Positions 1 to 12,764 are shown, numbered from the stretch's first letter. The stretch is DNA of 64,000 nucleotides from Tubulanus polymorphus (GCF_964204645.1 NC_134030.1:14224447-14288446), one strand, 5' to 3'. A program made the numbers and translations. The notes: generated from the letters alone by a model not told the origin.

Positions 1-1604
1 TCCGTGTTAAATCCTAGGCTACCTGGAAAATGTCTAATGGCTCAAGCTCAAAATCAGCATATTTCTAACCCCGAAAAAAATATCTTTTTTTGTCTGTTGG
101 ATTGATGCCAACTGACTTTTTCTATTATCCTATCAATCTTTTGGCTATTTTTATGTTTCGTATTCAGTAATCGATTGAACACAGTTCGAAAGATGTTAGT
201 TGGCTATTTTGCTTTACTTTGAATTCGAGTCATTATTTCGGGACCAAAGACCCCCAATAATCGATGTAAACCGGCTTTTTGAACGCGGAAATAAACACAG
301 CGAAAAAACAGCGATGTTTTCATGAGTAGCTATTCTGTAACGTTAATTCTGAGTGGTCGGTTTGTTGCTAGGTTTCGATTGTCATCAAGAACAGGTTGAT
401 TTTTCGACCCGGAGGGTTCAAAGGGCTGATAAGTGTAAGAGTCATGGACTTTCTGTTGTTTGAATAGTTTAATGATAGGATGTCTAAGGCATATCCCATA
501 GGCCTATGCGATTATATGTAGATCAGATAGCTTTCAACGTCGACTTGAACTACTTTACTTATCAGATTAAAATTATGATTATTTGTTGCCAAGCGACGTA
601 CCTCATGCACAGATCTCGCTGAATAATAACAGGTGCTACCTGTTTACCGGTTTAGGAATTATTCGGGGGGACCCAAAATATGACAAATTTATGTTTGGAC
701 GTACTCTTGCCTCATATTTAAAATTTTGGTGATGCAAATCTTGCTGACGTTAAAAAAGTATCGAGGGGTATGTTGCTTTCCCCCTAAACCCGCACTCTAA
801 ATGACGAAAAATTCGTCTTACTAAAAGTCCATATGAAAATGATCTTGATTGTTATTGAAACACAAATTATCGGCACAACGAATTTAGTACCCTTCATTGA
901 ATGACATTGAACATTCATATCCTGTTGCATACTTTAATTTTGGCGTTTGGTGGAAGCTGAAATTCTAATTTCTAGAAACAATTAACGCATTTAAAACGAT
1001 ATCTTTCTGCAGGTTTATTCGCTCCTGCAAACAAAAATAACAGCCGCTTCAGACATCATGTATGGACTGATAAAAAAAAGTATTTCAAAAGATGACACCA
1101 AATTATCGACCGTTTTAGTCACGTTGTTGTTTCTCCACATTTAATCATGTGCTTTCGAAATACCATCCGCGATTTATTGATCTAATGTGAGTTTTGTCTC
1201 GTCACACGGCTAATATCATAGCTTAGCGGTCGGTCGGAAATTTGGGAGGTTTTAAGGTTTGAAATTCGAGGCCCTTGGTATTAACTTTCGACTAAATGTA
1301 AGCTCCTAGAAGACCATCGATTTTCATCTTATTGCCAAATATTGTGGTACGTGTGATTGCAATTTCTGTATGAAAGAAGTCCTCTCATAGATAGAAAGAC
1401 GACTGCCTTCACAGATTAATCAGGTTTGTAGAGCAGCGAATTACCGTATGTACACTGTAAGTAAAATGCATCACTTTTCACGTAAAACGGCTCTTCACTC
1501 TTAAGTAATTTCTCGTTTGGAATTCTAAAACTCGTTACTTGTAGGTTCTAACAGTACATCAGTTAATCAAAAAAATGAAGATTGATCACTAAAACTAGGA
1601 AATC
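1..1604. other. host non-coding DNA
   Basis: No reading frame with a recognisable domain, no RNA gene and no clear repeat was seen on either strand. Composition is like the rest of the host flank. Confidence 0.6.
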
Positions 1605-1850
1605 AGCATATTGCTCCTGTTCTGAAAGACCTCCACTGGCTACCGATCGTTGTTAAGAGCTGAAATTGAAGTTGTTTTAACTGTATACGATGTACACGTA
1701 AATGTCCTAATAACGCTGCTCCGGATTACCTCAAGTCACTCCTCAATGTTTATGTACCTACACGATTCCTTTGCTCTAGTCAATCAAAGCGACTAGTCAA
1801 GCCAACATCAAATCGCAATTTTGGTGAATGGGCTTTTAGGATTGCTTGAC
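1605..1850 (+). pseudogene. non-LTR retrotransposon, C-terminal remnant of ORF2
   Basis: Conceptual translation in shifting frames gives the conserved tail seen after the reverse transcriptase of many animal LINEs: a LHWLPI block near 1,640, then AAPDYLKSLL near 1,715, then a YVPTRFL/RLVKP stretch and a WAFRIA end at about 1,850. This block occurs in many Jockey/CR1-group elements. At least one frameshift near 1,660 and a stop after 1,850 show it is dead. No 5' part is present, so it is a 5'-truncated copy, the usual product of incomplete reverse transcription. Confidence 0.65.
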
Positions 1851-4142
1851 CAAGTCTTTTTAAGCTTAGAATTACTTATTGCCAGACATGAAGCACCAGC
1901 GGAAATAGAGATCGGCAACAGGCATCTCTCTTCAGGTCTACCGTACTCCTGTATACCTATGGTATTCCTGAAGGCACTTTTACCCATTAATGTGTCAAAG
2001 AGAGCATGCTCCGAGAATATCCAAACCTTCTCTGCACCTGTTCGCTTCAGTAACACAAGGCATTTGACGGGATGACTAGCCACCCTATTCATCACCCTAG
2101 ATCCACCCCTAGGAGGAGAAATTTAACGTATTATATCAGACCGTTCCTGGGATTTGGAGAAGCAGAGAAAGCCAAAATGGGTAGTAGAGTGGAACGCCGA
2201 TATAACGATTATTCTTATAGGCTAATCGATTATGTTAGGCTTAAAACAAGATGCATGTTAGTCCCGAGTAAAGGATTCATTCATTAATTTTCTATAGGCT
2301 TTAACATTAATATTTCATTAGTACGTATAGATGTTTCACATTGGTTTTCTTATAACAGTGTATGTCTGTATTTTCTTAGAATGTACAGAATTGTGGTGCA
2401 ATTGCAATACAGAAAGATTATGCAAAAAGGGCATTGTATTCAACCTCTAGAAGGTCGGACCTTAATCCACATACATACACGTGTATGTTGAGGTCCATGG
2501 TCTAGTTTCCTTAATGTCATGTTTCATTAACCATCATAATTTGGTTTATTCAACCTCTCTCAGTAAAAAATCATACGAAGCAAAGACTGCTGTCTTCATG
2601 ACATGAAACGTTGCAAGGTTTGTTTCACTTTTCCAAGTAGCCCAATTGTCATTTACATTGCGGAGTAATCTCTGTTCTGAGTTTTTTTGCGGTTTAAGAA
2701 GCTACCTGAATCTATGTTATTCGGATTTCACAAGCAAGCCTTTGATTTTCTCAAAGATAGAAGTTTCCATTGACAACCTATTTCTATTCGTGAAAGGAGT
2801 GAAATTATTTTTGAAATTCGATATTGTTCAGGCAACAGCAGTGTCAAAGAGAACTGTATCTGTGTCTACAGTTGCTGGTGCCGATGGCCTACCCGAATAT
2901 GAATGTGTGTGGATGCTGAATTTGATATGCTCCTCGTGCGTCGATCTACACATGCACTTCAAATCTCAATTTTAAAATGTCGCCTTCTCATGGATGTTAC
3001 CGTTGATACACCCATGGCTTACCGTACCATTACTTACAACGTGACGAGTAGTACAATATAGGTTAACTATTTAATTTGATGCACAAGCTTTCGGTACTTA
3101 TGTATAGTAACTTTATCAGGTGAATGAGTGACTAAGCCTAAGATTTATAAGTCACTTTAAGAAATAATAACAAATATAGCACGAATACGCATAAAATGAA
3201 TGTTTCGGCAGTTAGTTACATTTTGGATTTAAAAGAATTTTTTGACCATCCAGCAATTGATTGAAATGTTGAAAAGTAAAATTTGGTGACTACACATAAA
3301 TAGTATGATTTGGAACTGTTTGTCAAGGTTTGTCAACATAATAGAATCATATAATGTTTGTAAAGTGTCGTATGATACTTTCATTTTCATGGCCAGCTGG
3401 TCATTAAAATCCGTGAATTCCGATGTTGAATTAATTAGCAAATCTGGGTTGGTTCCGCGACATTTTCTAGCAATTCTATACGGATAAATGTCCAACCGGG
3501 GCATGTACGTTAACTATCAATGTTGCTTTTTCAAATTGGATATTTTTACGTTAGTGCCGTATCTGATATGCCAAAAAGGGCTGTCCACAAAAGACGTCCA
3601 CATAGAATTTCGACCCCCTTCCCCATGTCCATCGAACAAAAAGCCTATTAGGGACATCAGACATCCAGTCGTGCAAAAGATTTTTTTTTCATTCACTTAA
3701 TCATTTGTTGTAAACCCGGGACTACATTTGTAATTCTATGAATCATCTTGAAAACATGGAAATAGAAAATGTTTACATCTTACATATATTCAATTTTGAA
3801 TTGGCGAATTCATGTACAAAATCGCTGAGATTGTTAATATTCTTAATTTTTAATATGCTAGGTCAAGCAAAAATAGGACCAATGTTATAGATAATTGAAT
3901 TTGCTGGCCAAACGGACAGCATGCATTTTTTAGAATTATTTATGGATGTCGTTTAGTATCAGAAGTTCTTTTTCAAACAACATTACGGAATTGAAGAAAC
4001 GGATCTATAAGGATAAATACGATACGTTATGAATAACAAGATAAAGATGTAAAACGCGTACACAACGAGACACTTTTTTACATATAGATTTAATTTACCC
4101 GTGTCATGACAGTTTTTCGTCAGTAAATAGGTTGTATTTTCG
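1851..4142. other. host non-coding DNA with one repeat trace
   Basis: No gene is supported. A small palindromic block (about 2,458-2,497) with GGACCT/AGGTCC ends and a TACACGTGTA core is visible. The stretch 3,040-3,130 resembles one arm of the foldback element at 31,159-31,347 (it shares the ATAGGTTAACTATTTA block and the ATCAGGTGAAT block). Confidence 0.5.
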
Positions 4143-4220
4143 AAGGGTCGAGTGAGTAAAAAATAAAAATAAATTCTCGCACGCTCGAATTTATTTTTAT
4201 TTTTCACTCACGCACCCCTT
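4143..4220. repeat. 34-bp-arm hairpin at left edge of AT-rich cassette
   Basis: Arms 4,143-4,176 and 4,187-4,220 are near-perfect reverse complements, separated by a 10-nt GC-richer loop (TCGCACGCTC). The inner arms are AT-rich and the outer ends carry AAGGG/CCCTT. The right arm and loop, but not the left arm, recur at 6,221-6,275. It may be a terminal hairpin or a recombination or replication structure of the cassette; this role is inferred from position only. Confidence 0.75.
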
Positions 4221-4256
4221 CAACCTTTGGCCTGAACCAACACTTTCCTATCTACT
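4170..4256 (+). repeat. 87-bp direct repeat, left copy
   Basis: Matches 6,221-6,308 over about 87 bp with a handful of differences, in the same orientation and 2,051 bp apart. It starts TAAATTCTCGCACGCTCGAA and contains CCCCTTCAACCTTTG and CTGAACCAACACTTTCC. It overlaps the hairpin. Confidence 0.85.
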
Positions 4257-4371
4257 CTTATAATTTCATGTTTTAAACGTGAAAGTAAAAACTGTTAGCA
4301 TAACAATCTAGAAAAATAAGATCAAATATAGATTTCGAATAATAAAAAATCAATTTTCAATATAGAAAGTC

Positions 4372-4609
4372 TGAGTAAAGTGTGAGTGAAATAATTCATA
4401 TTTAAAACAGTGAATATTTATATTTATATGTGTTAAATTCTTATTTTCAAACATAAAAAGTGTGAGTAAAGTGTGAGTGAAATAATTTATATTTAAAACA
4501 GTGAATATTTATATTTATATGTGTTAAATTCTTATTTTTAAACATATAAAATGTGAGTAAGGTGTGAGTGAAATAATTTATATCTAAAACAGTGAATATT
4601 TATATTTTA
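4372..4609 (+). repeat. 91-bp tandem repeat upstream of first cassette gene
   Basis: Two full copies and a partial third, marked by GTGTGAGTGA at 4,380, 4,471 and 4,562 and by AAAACAGTGAATATTTATA. The last copy runs straight into the start codon at 4,610. The arrangement (about three AT-rich tandem units just before a gene) is like the 100-119 bp repeats before the terminal genes of the large element at 62,057-62,351, although the unit sequence is different. Confidence 0.8.
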
Positions 4610-5275
4610 ATGAGTTTTGATAAAAGTTTTGTTATAAAAATTAAGAAAGAAGAAGAACCTGAATTCAAAATCGAAATAAAAGAAACCAATAAATTATTTT
4701 CACAGTTTAACATTAAAATTTATATCTCAGCAACAAACTTAGTGTATGAGAGACAATATAAAATTGATAATATTACTGGAATTAATCAAATATTATTAAA
4801 TGTAACATATTTGATTACTGAACTAATTGACACTTTTGATTATGGCGCTAAAAATCCTAAAATATTCAATACAGTTTTAAATTGTAAAGGTAATTTAGAT
4901 GAAAACATAATAAATATACTTCAAACTCCTTTTAATGAAAGAGATAGTGATTAAATACTTTCTAAAGGTTGCAATGATTTGATTAACGTAAGAATTGAAA
5001 AAAGACAATTATATTATTTCAATTTTGATAATAAACAAATTATCTATAATGAAAATTCATCAAATATTGGAATTCAATGTGAATCAGTTAATAATAATTC
5101 TTATAAAGATATCGGAATTCAATGTTATTTAGATGATGAATTTAGAAAGTTTAATACTAATGAGAAAGTGTATTGTGATTGTGGAGGTAAATATTTAAGA
5201 TCACATAAATCAAAACATTATCAAACAGTTAAACATATCGAATATGAACAGAATAATAAATATATACTGAAATAA
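4610..5275 (+). pseudogene. unrecognised protein with C-terminal viral-type zinc finger, one in-frame stop
   Basis: A single frame of 222 codons from the ATG at 4,610 to the stop at 5,275, interrupted only by TAA at 4,952-4,954. The part after this stop has no ATG of its own, so one gene with one nonsense change is more likely than two genes. The N-terminal 115 residues are charged with no recognised domain. The second part has two short repeated blocks, NIGIQC and DIGIQC, then a compact finger near the C-terminus (VYCDCGGKY followed by spaced His at HKSKH and VKH). CxCG-plus-His fingers of this style are frequent in eukaryotic DNA virus proteins; that link is a resemblance, not a proven homology. 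The frame opens directly after the tandem repeats with TATTTTAATG. Confidence 0.55.
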
Positions 5276-5446
5276 GATTAAGCTGTATGTTTCAAATAAA
5301 AAGTAGTTAAAGCATTGAGAAATTAATTAATGAATAACTGTTAGGTAGTAAGTTTAATTGTTATTTGATTTGAAACATATAAAAGTTTAATATTTCTAAA
5401 ATATTAAATATTTATCAATTTATTAATTTTTTTCTTAAATAAATAA

Positions 5447-5668
5447 ATGTATGATTTCAACATTCCAACCGGAAGTAGTGATTTGAAACATTATTTAGTT
5501 GCTGGAGGTTTAATATTGGCTGCGCTTTACTTTTACTATGAGAATATTAGTAAAGATCTAATGGATGAAAATATGAAATTGAGTAAAAAGTTAAAGAAGT
5601 TAAATGGAAACAATCACAGAAAAAATAACAATAAAAAAGTTAATGTAGAAAATGATTTAGAGGATTAA
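5447..5668 (+). CDS. small single-pass membrane protein of AT-rich cassette
   Basis: A 73-codon frame with no breaks. Residues about 14-30 (HYLVAGGLILAALYFYY) form one hydrophobic segment. The rest is lysine- and asparagine-rich with an acidic end, so an N-out or C-in anchor with a basic tail is plausible. The start is preceded by a T-run and TTAAATAAATAAATG, the same start-codon block used by the genes of the large element at 47.5-63.8 kb. No family is recognised. Small membrane proteins of this size are common in Polintons, which is the main reason to suspect a viral origin. Confidence 0.5.
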   Translation: MYDFNIPTGSSDLKHYLVAGGLILAALYFYYENISKDLMDENMKLSKKLKKLNGNNHRKNNNKKVNVENDLED

Positions 5669-5709
5669 AACAGCATCTTTAATTTATTTTATATATTTTA
5701 ACTACAAAA

Positions 5710-6015
5710 ATGAGTGAGAGTAAGGTTTTAGAAATATTACATCTAATATATAAAAATCAACAGAATATTAAATCAATTATTATGCTTACAGCATTAGTTT
5801 CATTTTCATTTTGTAGTATAAAACAGTTGTTAGAATTCTATGATAATTGCAAAATTAGATACGCTGAATTAAAAGATAATATCAATTATCTATCAGATAG
5901 GATTAATAATATTAAGTGTTGTGAAATATGTAATAAAAGATATAAAAATGAGAAATCATTAAAAACTCAGAGATATATTCATGAGCTTAATAATAAACTG
6001 TATAATTCAAATTAA
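5710..6015 (+). CDS. small membrane protein with C-terminal zinc-finger-like motif
   Basis: A 101-codon uninterrupted frame. A hydrophobic stretch lies at about residues 24-38 (IIMLTALVSFSFCS). A helical, possibly coiled-coil segment follows, then a CCEICNKRY block with downstream His that looks like a degenerate C2H2 finger. The start lies 42 bp after the stop of the preceding gene, suggesting the cassette is one unit. No function can be named. Codon use is strongly A/T-ending (Arg as AGA, Leu as TTA), like the large element and unlike the host gene at 16 kb. Confidence 0.5.
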   Translation: MSESKVLEILHLIYKNQQNIKSIIMLTALVSFSFCSIKQLLEFYDNCKIRYAELKDNINYLSDRINNIKCCEICNKRYKNEKSLKTQRYIHELNNKLYNSN

Positions 6016-6069
6016 GTTTGAAAATAAAAAAGAATAATCTTTTTATAGAAATATTGTATAATTTATAAT

Positions 6070-6145
6070 TGTATGAATGGTACGAGTATACGAATGATAC
6101 GAATGGTACGAGTCTTCCAATTCGTCCACTCGTCCACTCATACAC
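6070..6145. repeat. short iterated CGAATG/GTACGAG and CGTCCACTC block
   Basis: GGTACGAGTAtacGAATGATACGAATGG is a run of related 8-10 bp units, followed by CGTCCACTCGTCCACTC. It lies between the last cassette gene and the right direct repeat, a place where iterons could sit; the role is unknown. Confidence 0.5.
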
Positions 6146-6220
6146 ATTCTAAATTCTATAATATTTCAAATAATTATTTTATTATAGAGTAATACAAGAG
6201 TGATACTAAGTTATTCAAGG

Positions 6221-6308
6221 TAAATTCTCGCACGCTCGAATTTATTTGTATTTTTTACTCACTAACCCCTTCAACCTTTGACCTGAACCAACACTTTCCT
6301 ATTTACTT
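6221..6308 (+). repeat. 87-bp direct repeat, right copy
   Basis: Same sequence as 4,170-4,256 with few differences. The left hairpin arm present at 4,143-4,176 is absent here. Confidence 0.85.
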
Positions 6309-7404
6309 TCGTCAATTATAGCACCCATTTATAGTACGGACACGTTCAATATCTTGTTCACCGATAAAAATCTTGGTATATCCAACAAAGGTTTTACCAA
6401 ATATATAAAAGATTTACTTATATTGATTGATTAAGGGCAGAGCTGAGCAACCTTAAGTTCAGTATGGACAACTCGAGATTGGGGGCTATGAGGAAAATAT
6501 ATAGGCGTGTGGATGTTTAATCACATCGATAATTTTCTTGACTATTTTCGCAGAAATCCTATGAATCCCAATACCTCTATGTTTGAAGAGAATTTTTGAC
6601 TATATCATAAAATTCTTATTTGTTGGAAAAGCGTAGAAGTTCTCATAGTTGTTCGTCCTAAGTCATTGTTACGGTGGTTTATATAAAAGCTGTGATCAAA
6701 TTTGCTAAGTGATGTCCAACATCAACAAAAAAGGAATTGAACACATTTGCGATGTTGAAATTACCACTAACAGTTGAGTTATTTAACTTAGAACAACTTG
6801 GTTATTTTTCTTTAACAAAGAAACTTCCAATAACTGTTTATAGAATGATCCACGAGGCTTTTTTATTATTCTTGAAACGAAATAACTAAGTATCGTGATA
6901 ATCTTTGGTATGGTAGTACCGTATAATAGTTTTAAATAGCAGAATAATAACCGCTTGCATTCTAGATAACGGGTCTTGAAAGCAATTATTGAATTATTCG
7001 CCCATTTTGATTATATAAGCGATGTTTACATTCATTAGAGTTTAACAAGGGTTAGCTTATTGGTTTTTGCATTCGAGCTTTTAATAAAAGGAAAAACATG
7101 CTCTAAATGAGTAATTAGAAATAACAATAAAGCATGCGACCTTTGTGGGTCATGATCATTAAAGCCGACCAATCTCATTCTATTAAGCTTCTATATGCTT
7201 CACTTAAAACTTTTTTACTTTTTATCTTATCATGATTATCCTCTATGCAATACAATCAGATAAAGTAAATGAATTGGCATTATTTTGTCCCTTTCAATTC
7301 AGATAAATTGTATCTTTTTTTTAAATCAGGGTATGAATGTTTAGGCCAGCTGTAGGCTGAGCCAATTACTATACGAATGGAGCAAATTTAAATGACATGG
7401 TTTC
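6309..7404. other. host non-coding DNA
   Basis: No coding frame, RNA gene or repeat was recognised. Confidence 0.55.
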
Positions 7405-8065
7405 CAGAGCTAAGGCCCTTTGACTGTGCAACTGAGCATATATTCATACAGAACGTTCATTAAAGCATTATCCATTGTCCAAATCGTAGGGAGCTGAATT
7501 TTAAAAAAAATGCCTCGTTAAAATTCATATTAGCTTTTCACGAAAATCTGAGCTCAAAATATCGGTTTTAAAAGCCAATCAGAAAGCAAAGACTCCTCTA
7601 TGATAGACGCAATAATCAGCAGGTGTTCACGTGAACCCGCGGTATCGTCTACTGTTTACTTCCGGGTTTTATTTAAAGATTTGAAATTGTATTTCAAGAT
7701 CGATTTCTGTGAAATCGTTAGTTGATTTGGTTATTGGGAGGATTTTTTTATTTGCACTACAGAAAATATCATCGACAATGCAAAGTCCGGGAAAATAGCT
7801 TTTTCGGATGGATGACCTTGATATGCTAATTAAATCAAATTTTATCCTGGAAAAAAGATCAAATCTAATTCAATTTTACTTTATTGAACAAACAAAACGT
7901 CGAGTTCAATTTTGTTTTATTGAGCAAATTTCAGAAATCCAATTCAAACCTATTCCGCTTTCAAATCAATAAGACCAAGGGAAACGATTGGTCTGAGGTA
8001 TTTGTTGCTGTCCAGCTCGCTGTCTGTGCTTCTCTGTCTGTGCTAACACGATTGTATTAATAGGT
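7405..8065 (+). repeat. dispersed repeat family R1, copy a
   Basis: Similar over about 660 bp to 20,579-21,255. Both copies open with AGAGCTAAGG and share TTTGACTGTGCAACTGAGCAT, the CACGTGAACCCGC block and a late CTGTCTGTGCT block. No coding capacity; probably a non-autonomous element or the tail of a larger one. Confidence 0.75.
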
Positions 8066-11000
8066 ATTGACTCTAGCTGGTTTTTTAGAATTTGAATATA
8101 TCGACGATTGATTGGACTCACCGGCAACCAGTCTAGCCCCAATATTAATGACGTAGTACATGTCCACTCAAACTCTATTATTGAATATCCATCAAACTTA
8201 ACATTAATTGATAGTCATGAAATTTGATGGATCCAGAAATTAATGTAATGTCATCTCCGTGTAACGCTAATATTGATGACTTGGTTCACATCGATTCAAG
8301 CATTACCCCTAAAATGACGCACAGTAGACCAAGTTATGAAAATAACATTATTGTTACAGGTTTTACGGCTTCAGAAAGTATGTTTGGTCAAATGTTTATA
8401 TCTCGGTCATATTTCAACTAAAAAAAAATCATTGGCTACCGGGTGGGTCAATAATTCTACTTTTGAAATTGAATTTCCTGCTTTTATTTTTTTTTCGGGC
8501 TCCAGAATTTGGAGGAACAAGGTATCTTTTGTAGCCAAAGCTGTTGTGATCGATATATTCTTTGATTTGTTGTTAAGCATTCTCTCATTTGTTTACGTCA
8601 CATAATGCCTCCACGTCGCCGTTGGATTTTTCTGTCATATGATGCCTTTATCTTTCTTCTATTTCATCTGTATTTCTATATTTTGTTTTATTGAACCTAT
8701 TCTCAGCAACGTGGTATTATCTACATGCAGAAGTTAATTTAGCGTAGCTTTTGAAAAACTTTTCTCGAGGTCAGAGTAGATATTTGAAAAAGCATGGCTG
8801 ATGATCTGAATTGATAGAAATGGATACATCTAATGTGGTGCCCGCACCACTACTGTAGCAATATGACAGGCGAGAATCCGCCAGGTTCGCTAGTGGTTGC
8901 TCGGTTACCTTAATTTCTTACTACATTTTAATTAAATTCGTGTCAACTTTTCTCATTAGTAAATCAATTTCTAATAATACTCTACCATACACTTACTGGG
9001 ACCGTCAATATTTCATTTGGGTGCCTAAAAATCCAGTTCCAAGTTCATTGAAAATGAAGTAATTTTCACTACGTATAACTGAGTGTATTGTAGCGCCATC
9101 TGGTCTGTGCCGAAACCACATTGAATCAATGAATAGAAAGATAGCTTACGGCAGAGCTTTTGCTCCTATTCCTAATTTTTTGCAGCACGCTTGCACAGCG
9201 GATGGTAAAAATGTATTGCTATGGAGTGAATTTAGGAAGGTCTAATCGAAACCTGGCATGCTGCCAGCTATTAACGACAGTTGGGTGCGGTCAACCCTCG
9301 GTGCATCAATCACTGGTAGATTAATTTCAAGGAGAATGTGTTTGTAAGTTTCACACTTTGAACGAGGCAATGATCGGATCAATGCATGCGATTCGGACAA
9401 CAATTTGCGTTATGGATAATATAACCGTTCGTTGAGTGTTAGGGCATATTACTATTAGGCATAAACCCCTTGATTATTGGGTTTCTGACCATTCGACAGA
9501 AAAACCCTATGGTACCTTACTGTCGAGACGTAAACATCATTTGCCCGCACTGAACTATCCATCATTGTGATATTTGTGGCGTGTTCTTGCCGTTAATTTT
9601 TTTCTGCAAAACCATCTGAGCTACGGACTTCGATACGTACTAATGAATTCAATAATTTCCAAAAATCGCCTGCGTAATGGATTAATCGCTTTCAAGAAAC
9701 AGAATCTTGAATGTACAAAACCATTGATCGCTGATTTGTAGCTATGTGTAACTGAATAAAAGTTTTTATGGGATTACCAATGAAGTTTAAATCATGCGCA
9801 GTTAGCATAATGAACAAATCAAGTTCTTGAAATTAGACAGAGATTCGCATGAGTTGTAAAAACCTATGTGAATTAGACAGCTTCACTGTACAAAATGTGA
9901 TTAGTAAATACCCGTTACATTTGGGTAAATTGAAAACTAATAATGGCTGCATGACTATCGGTGGACTATATCGGACTGTTTTTTTACATTACACCGCATT
10001 ACCATTAGTCATTCGAAATTCATTTTTCTATCATAAAAACCGAATAAATCATTCTAAATTTACTCAGATAATGAGTAATTAATGCGTCCCCGCGGAGTCT
10101 AACGATAGCGACACTACATACAGGAACCGTCGCACGAGGAAAAGGGGGAATGAAACCATATATTAAGCAATTAGCGCCAGTGAGGGTCGAGTGAGGGGGA
10201 TGGAGTAACGTGGGTTGGATGAAGGGAAAGGAAAATCTTCAAAATTTTGGACATTCGCAAATCCAGGTGGCGCCTTCCGAACCGATCGCAAGAGTTGGCC
10301 TATGAAATATTCTACGTAGGTCAGGTAAGAGACGCGAAGTAACGCTATTTCGGATATAATAGGGTTGTCGCTCACGGACGATTGTAGCATAAAACTAAAA
10401 GAATAATAATAATAATGAAATATAATAATAATAGAATAATAATCAATAATATCAATAATAATTAATTAATAATAAAAATAATTATTATTTCTTAATGTAT
10501 GTTAGTTGTAGATTGTCGATAACAACAAGCACTAAATCAATCGATTAATCATTAATGGAATTGGTCGGGGGCTCGGGCTGCTGTACAATGTTGATAATAG
10601 CTTTTTCAGCCCACCAAATCGACAACGATAAAAAACGATAGGCAACATAAGTATGAGAATCAAATCTCTTCTACTTGTTAAAGTTTCTATTGCCTTACAA
10701 ATGTCACTCTCAGTACCAGAATTACAGTATCTGAATCGAACATAAGTGGTGTTCTCTCCACTAATATTTGCAGAACCTGGTTTACATTGTAATATCATCA
10801 ATCTCAAATCCCCTTTTACAAATTGTCAGAAATTTTTCAAGATTTGTTCGTTACAATAGTTGTAGGATTATTTACGGTGAGTTTCAGTTACTATAAAATC
10901 CACATAAGTACACATTGAACTATCTGATCTAGTCATTGCAAACCTATCACAGTCATGTCGATCATGTTGAATCCTACGCGAATCGAACGAATGAAATCTT

Positions 11001-12760
11001 ATGGCATGATGCGAGATCAAATAATTTCTCTTTCTGCACTGTGCTTGACCAAATCGCTCGATGACACTAGAATCAGTATCAATCAACATTCATCGTGTGT
11101 TGTTTGGACTAAAAATATTTTAAAACATGAAAACCCATATACTGCAATATCAAGATTTTCAACGATTTTTTTTTCTTGATATCGGCTATTCGAAAAACGT
11201 TAAGGCCCGTATAGATTTTAAACCGAGAAATAATAAAGGTCGACTTCGATGGGCCCTATTCACCAGAATTGTATAATGCGTACAGTTGTACACTATCAGA
11301 GTAAAGTTTGGAGAAATTAGTACAATGAATGTACACAGGTCGACATACCTATTAGAACCGGGTCAAATCCTTTCTGTGTGAGCATGGATTAAGTAAGGTC
11401 TTAAGGGATAGAAAATAGTTATGTTCGGAGTAGGCTTATCGTACTCACGTAATAAGGTATTGGCTATTGGTAAGGCCTATTTCATCATTACACTGAATAA
11501 CACGTAGGATTTTTCAGAATATCAAGATTGCCAAAAGTTTTCACCGATTTCATTCAGGAGAAATTTAAAGTTAAATGTAATTCATCACCTAAAACAATAC
11601 AAGTGGAACATTATCTATCATTTCTATCTAACTGAAGGTTTGATGATTCATTTACAGGCAAAAGATAGGACCCAATTCTAAATTCGAATAAGCTTATTAC
11701 TAAGTCCTGTCAAGTTAACTAATATACCATTCTTATTTGATATCATTTTTGTATCGTATATAATCGATGTATCGGATTAGCATCTATTGTGGAAATGGTA
11801 TCTCGCAGATTGCGGGAATTCGATGATGTATTAGTAGTACTAAGGGATTGTCAATAGTCTATCTATTAGTCTGTCTAAGTCTATTTATACTTGAATTTGA
11901 AATTGAAAATTTATCCCATTAGACGGCCTTCTCATCTTAATATTCTCTAGCGACGGGAGCTGGAACACAAAGTATGAGGTAGAATCCAGTGGGGAAGTTT
12001 AAAATCGCTTTGACCAGTATTCTTTTTAACCATCGACAAGACGTAGGATTCGAGGGGCATTGTCGCTTTCGTCTGTCCTGGTGGGTGGGTGTACGTGTCT
12101 AGGAAGAGCTTGTTTTCGCTATACAGCTTATACACTTTTAAACATAACACGCATGGGGAATATCTGAATTCTGGATGTGGGGATGAGCCCTATTGTTTTG
12201 TCTAAGGGGCCATCGATGTCCACAACCACTATATTTGTGTGTGAAATATACGTACACTTAATTGCCGCTCTGCAATCTGCATTTTTTGACCGATCTTCTT
12301 GTGACTATGAGTTATTGGTGGAACGAGAATGTGCCATATTGTTTTGGCATGTGTGACTTTAAAGATGACCATTGTAGGCACATGCTAAGGCAACATATGT
12401 ATTTTGTTCTTTGTTCTGCTCTACAGTCTACGAGTTTGGACCAATTTTGTCATAGCTCGGTACGTGGATTATGTATCAAATGACTCATGATATGGTCTTC
12501 ATACACATACTTGTAAAACCTTGATATATTCCAATCGAGGGGTATTGCTAGCATACCTCTGGTTTGTATATTCGAAGCCTGATTCAAGTCTAGTATATTG
12601 CTCAGATCAAACATCTAGTAAAAGACCCAGACTTCGGCAATTGTTATCTTCTTAGAACAATTATAAACAGATGCGGATCCGGAGAGAGGGTTTCAGTGGT
12701 CGTGACATCCCCCCCGTGCTCAGCTACCAAAAAATTTATTTATGGGAAACAATGAAAATA
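8066..12760. other. host non-coding DNA
   Basis: Only short frames without domains. An imperfect AAT/TAA-rich low-complexity tract lies at about 10,398-10,490. A GGGTTTCTG...CAGAAAAACCC hairpin near 9,478-9,510 belongs to the same hairpin type as at 18,378-18,452. No gene is supported. Confidence 0.5.
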
Positions 12761-12764
12761 AATG

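Noticed and set aside
4170-6308. Direct repeats as LTRs of a retrotransposon
   Set aside because: Only 87 bp, no TG..CA ends, no primer-binding site, polypurine tract, gag or pol between them.
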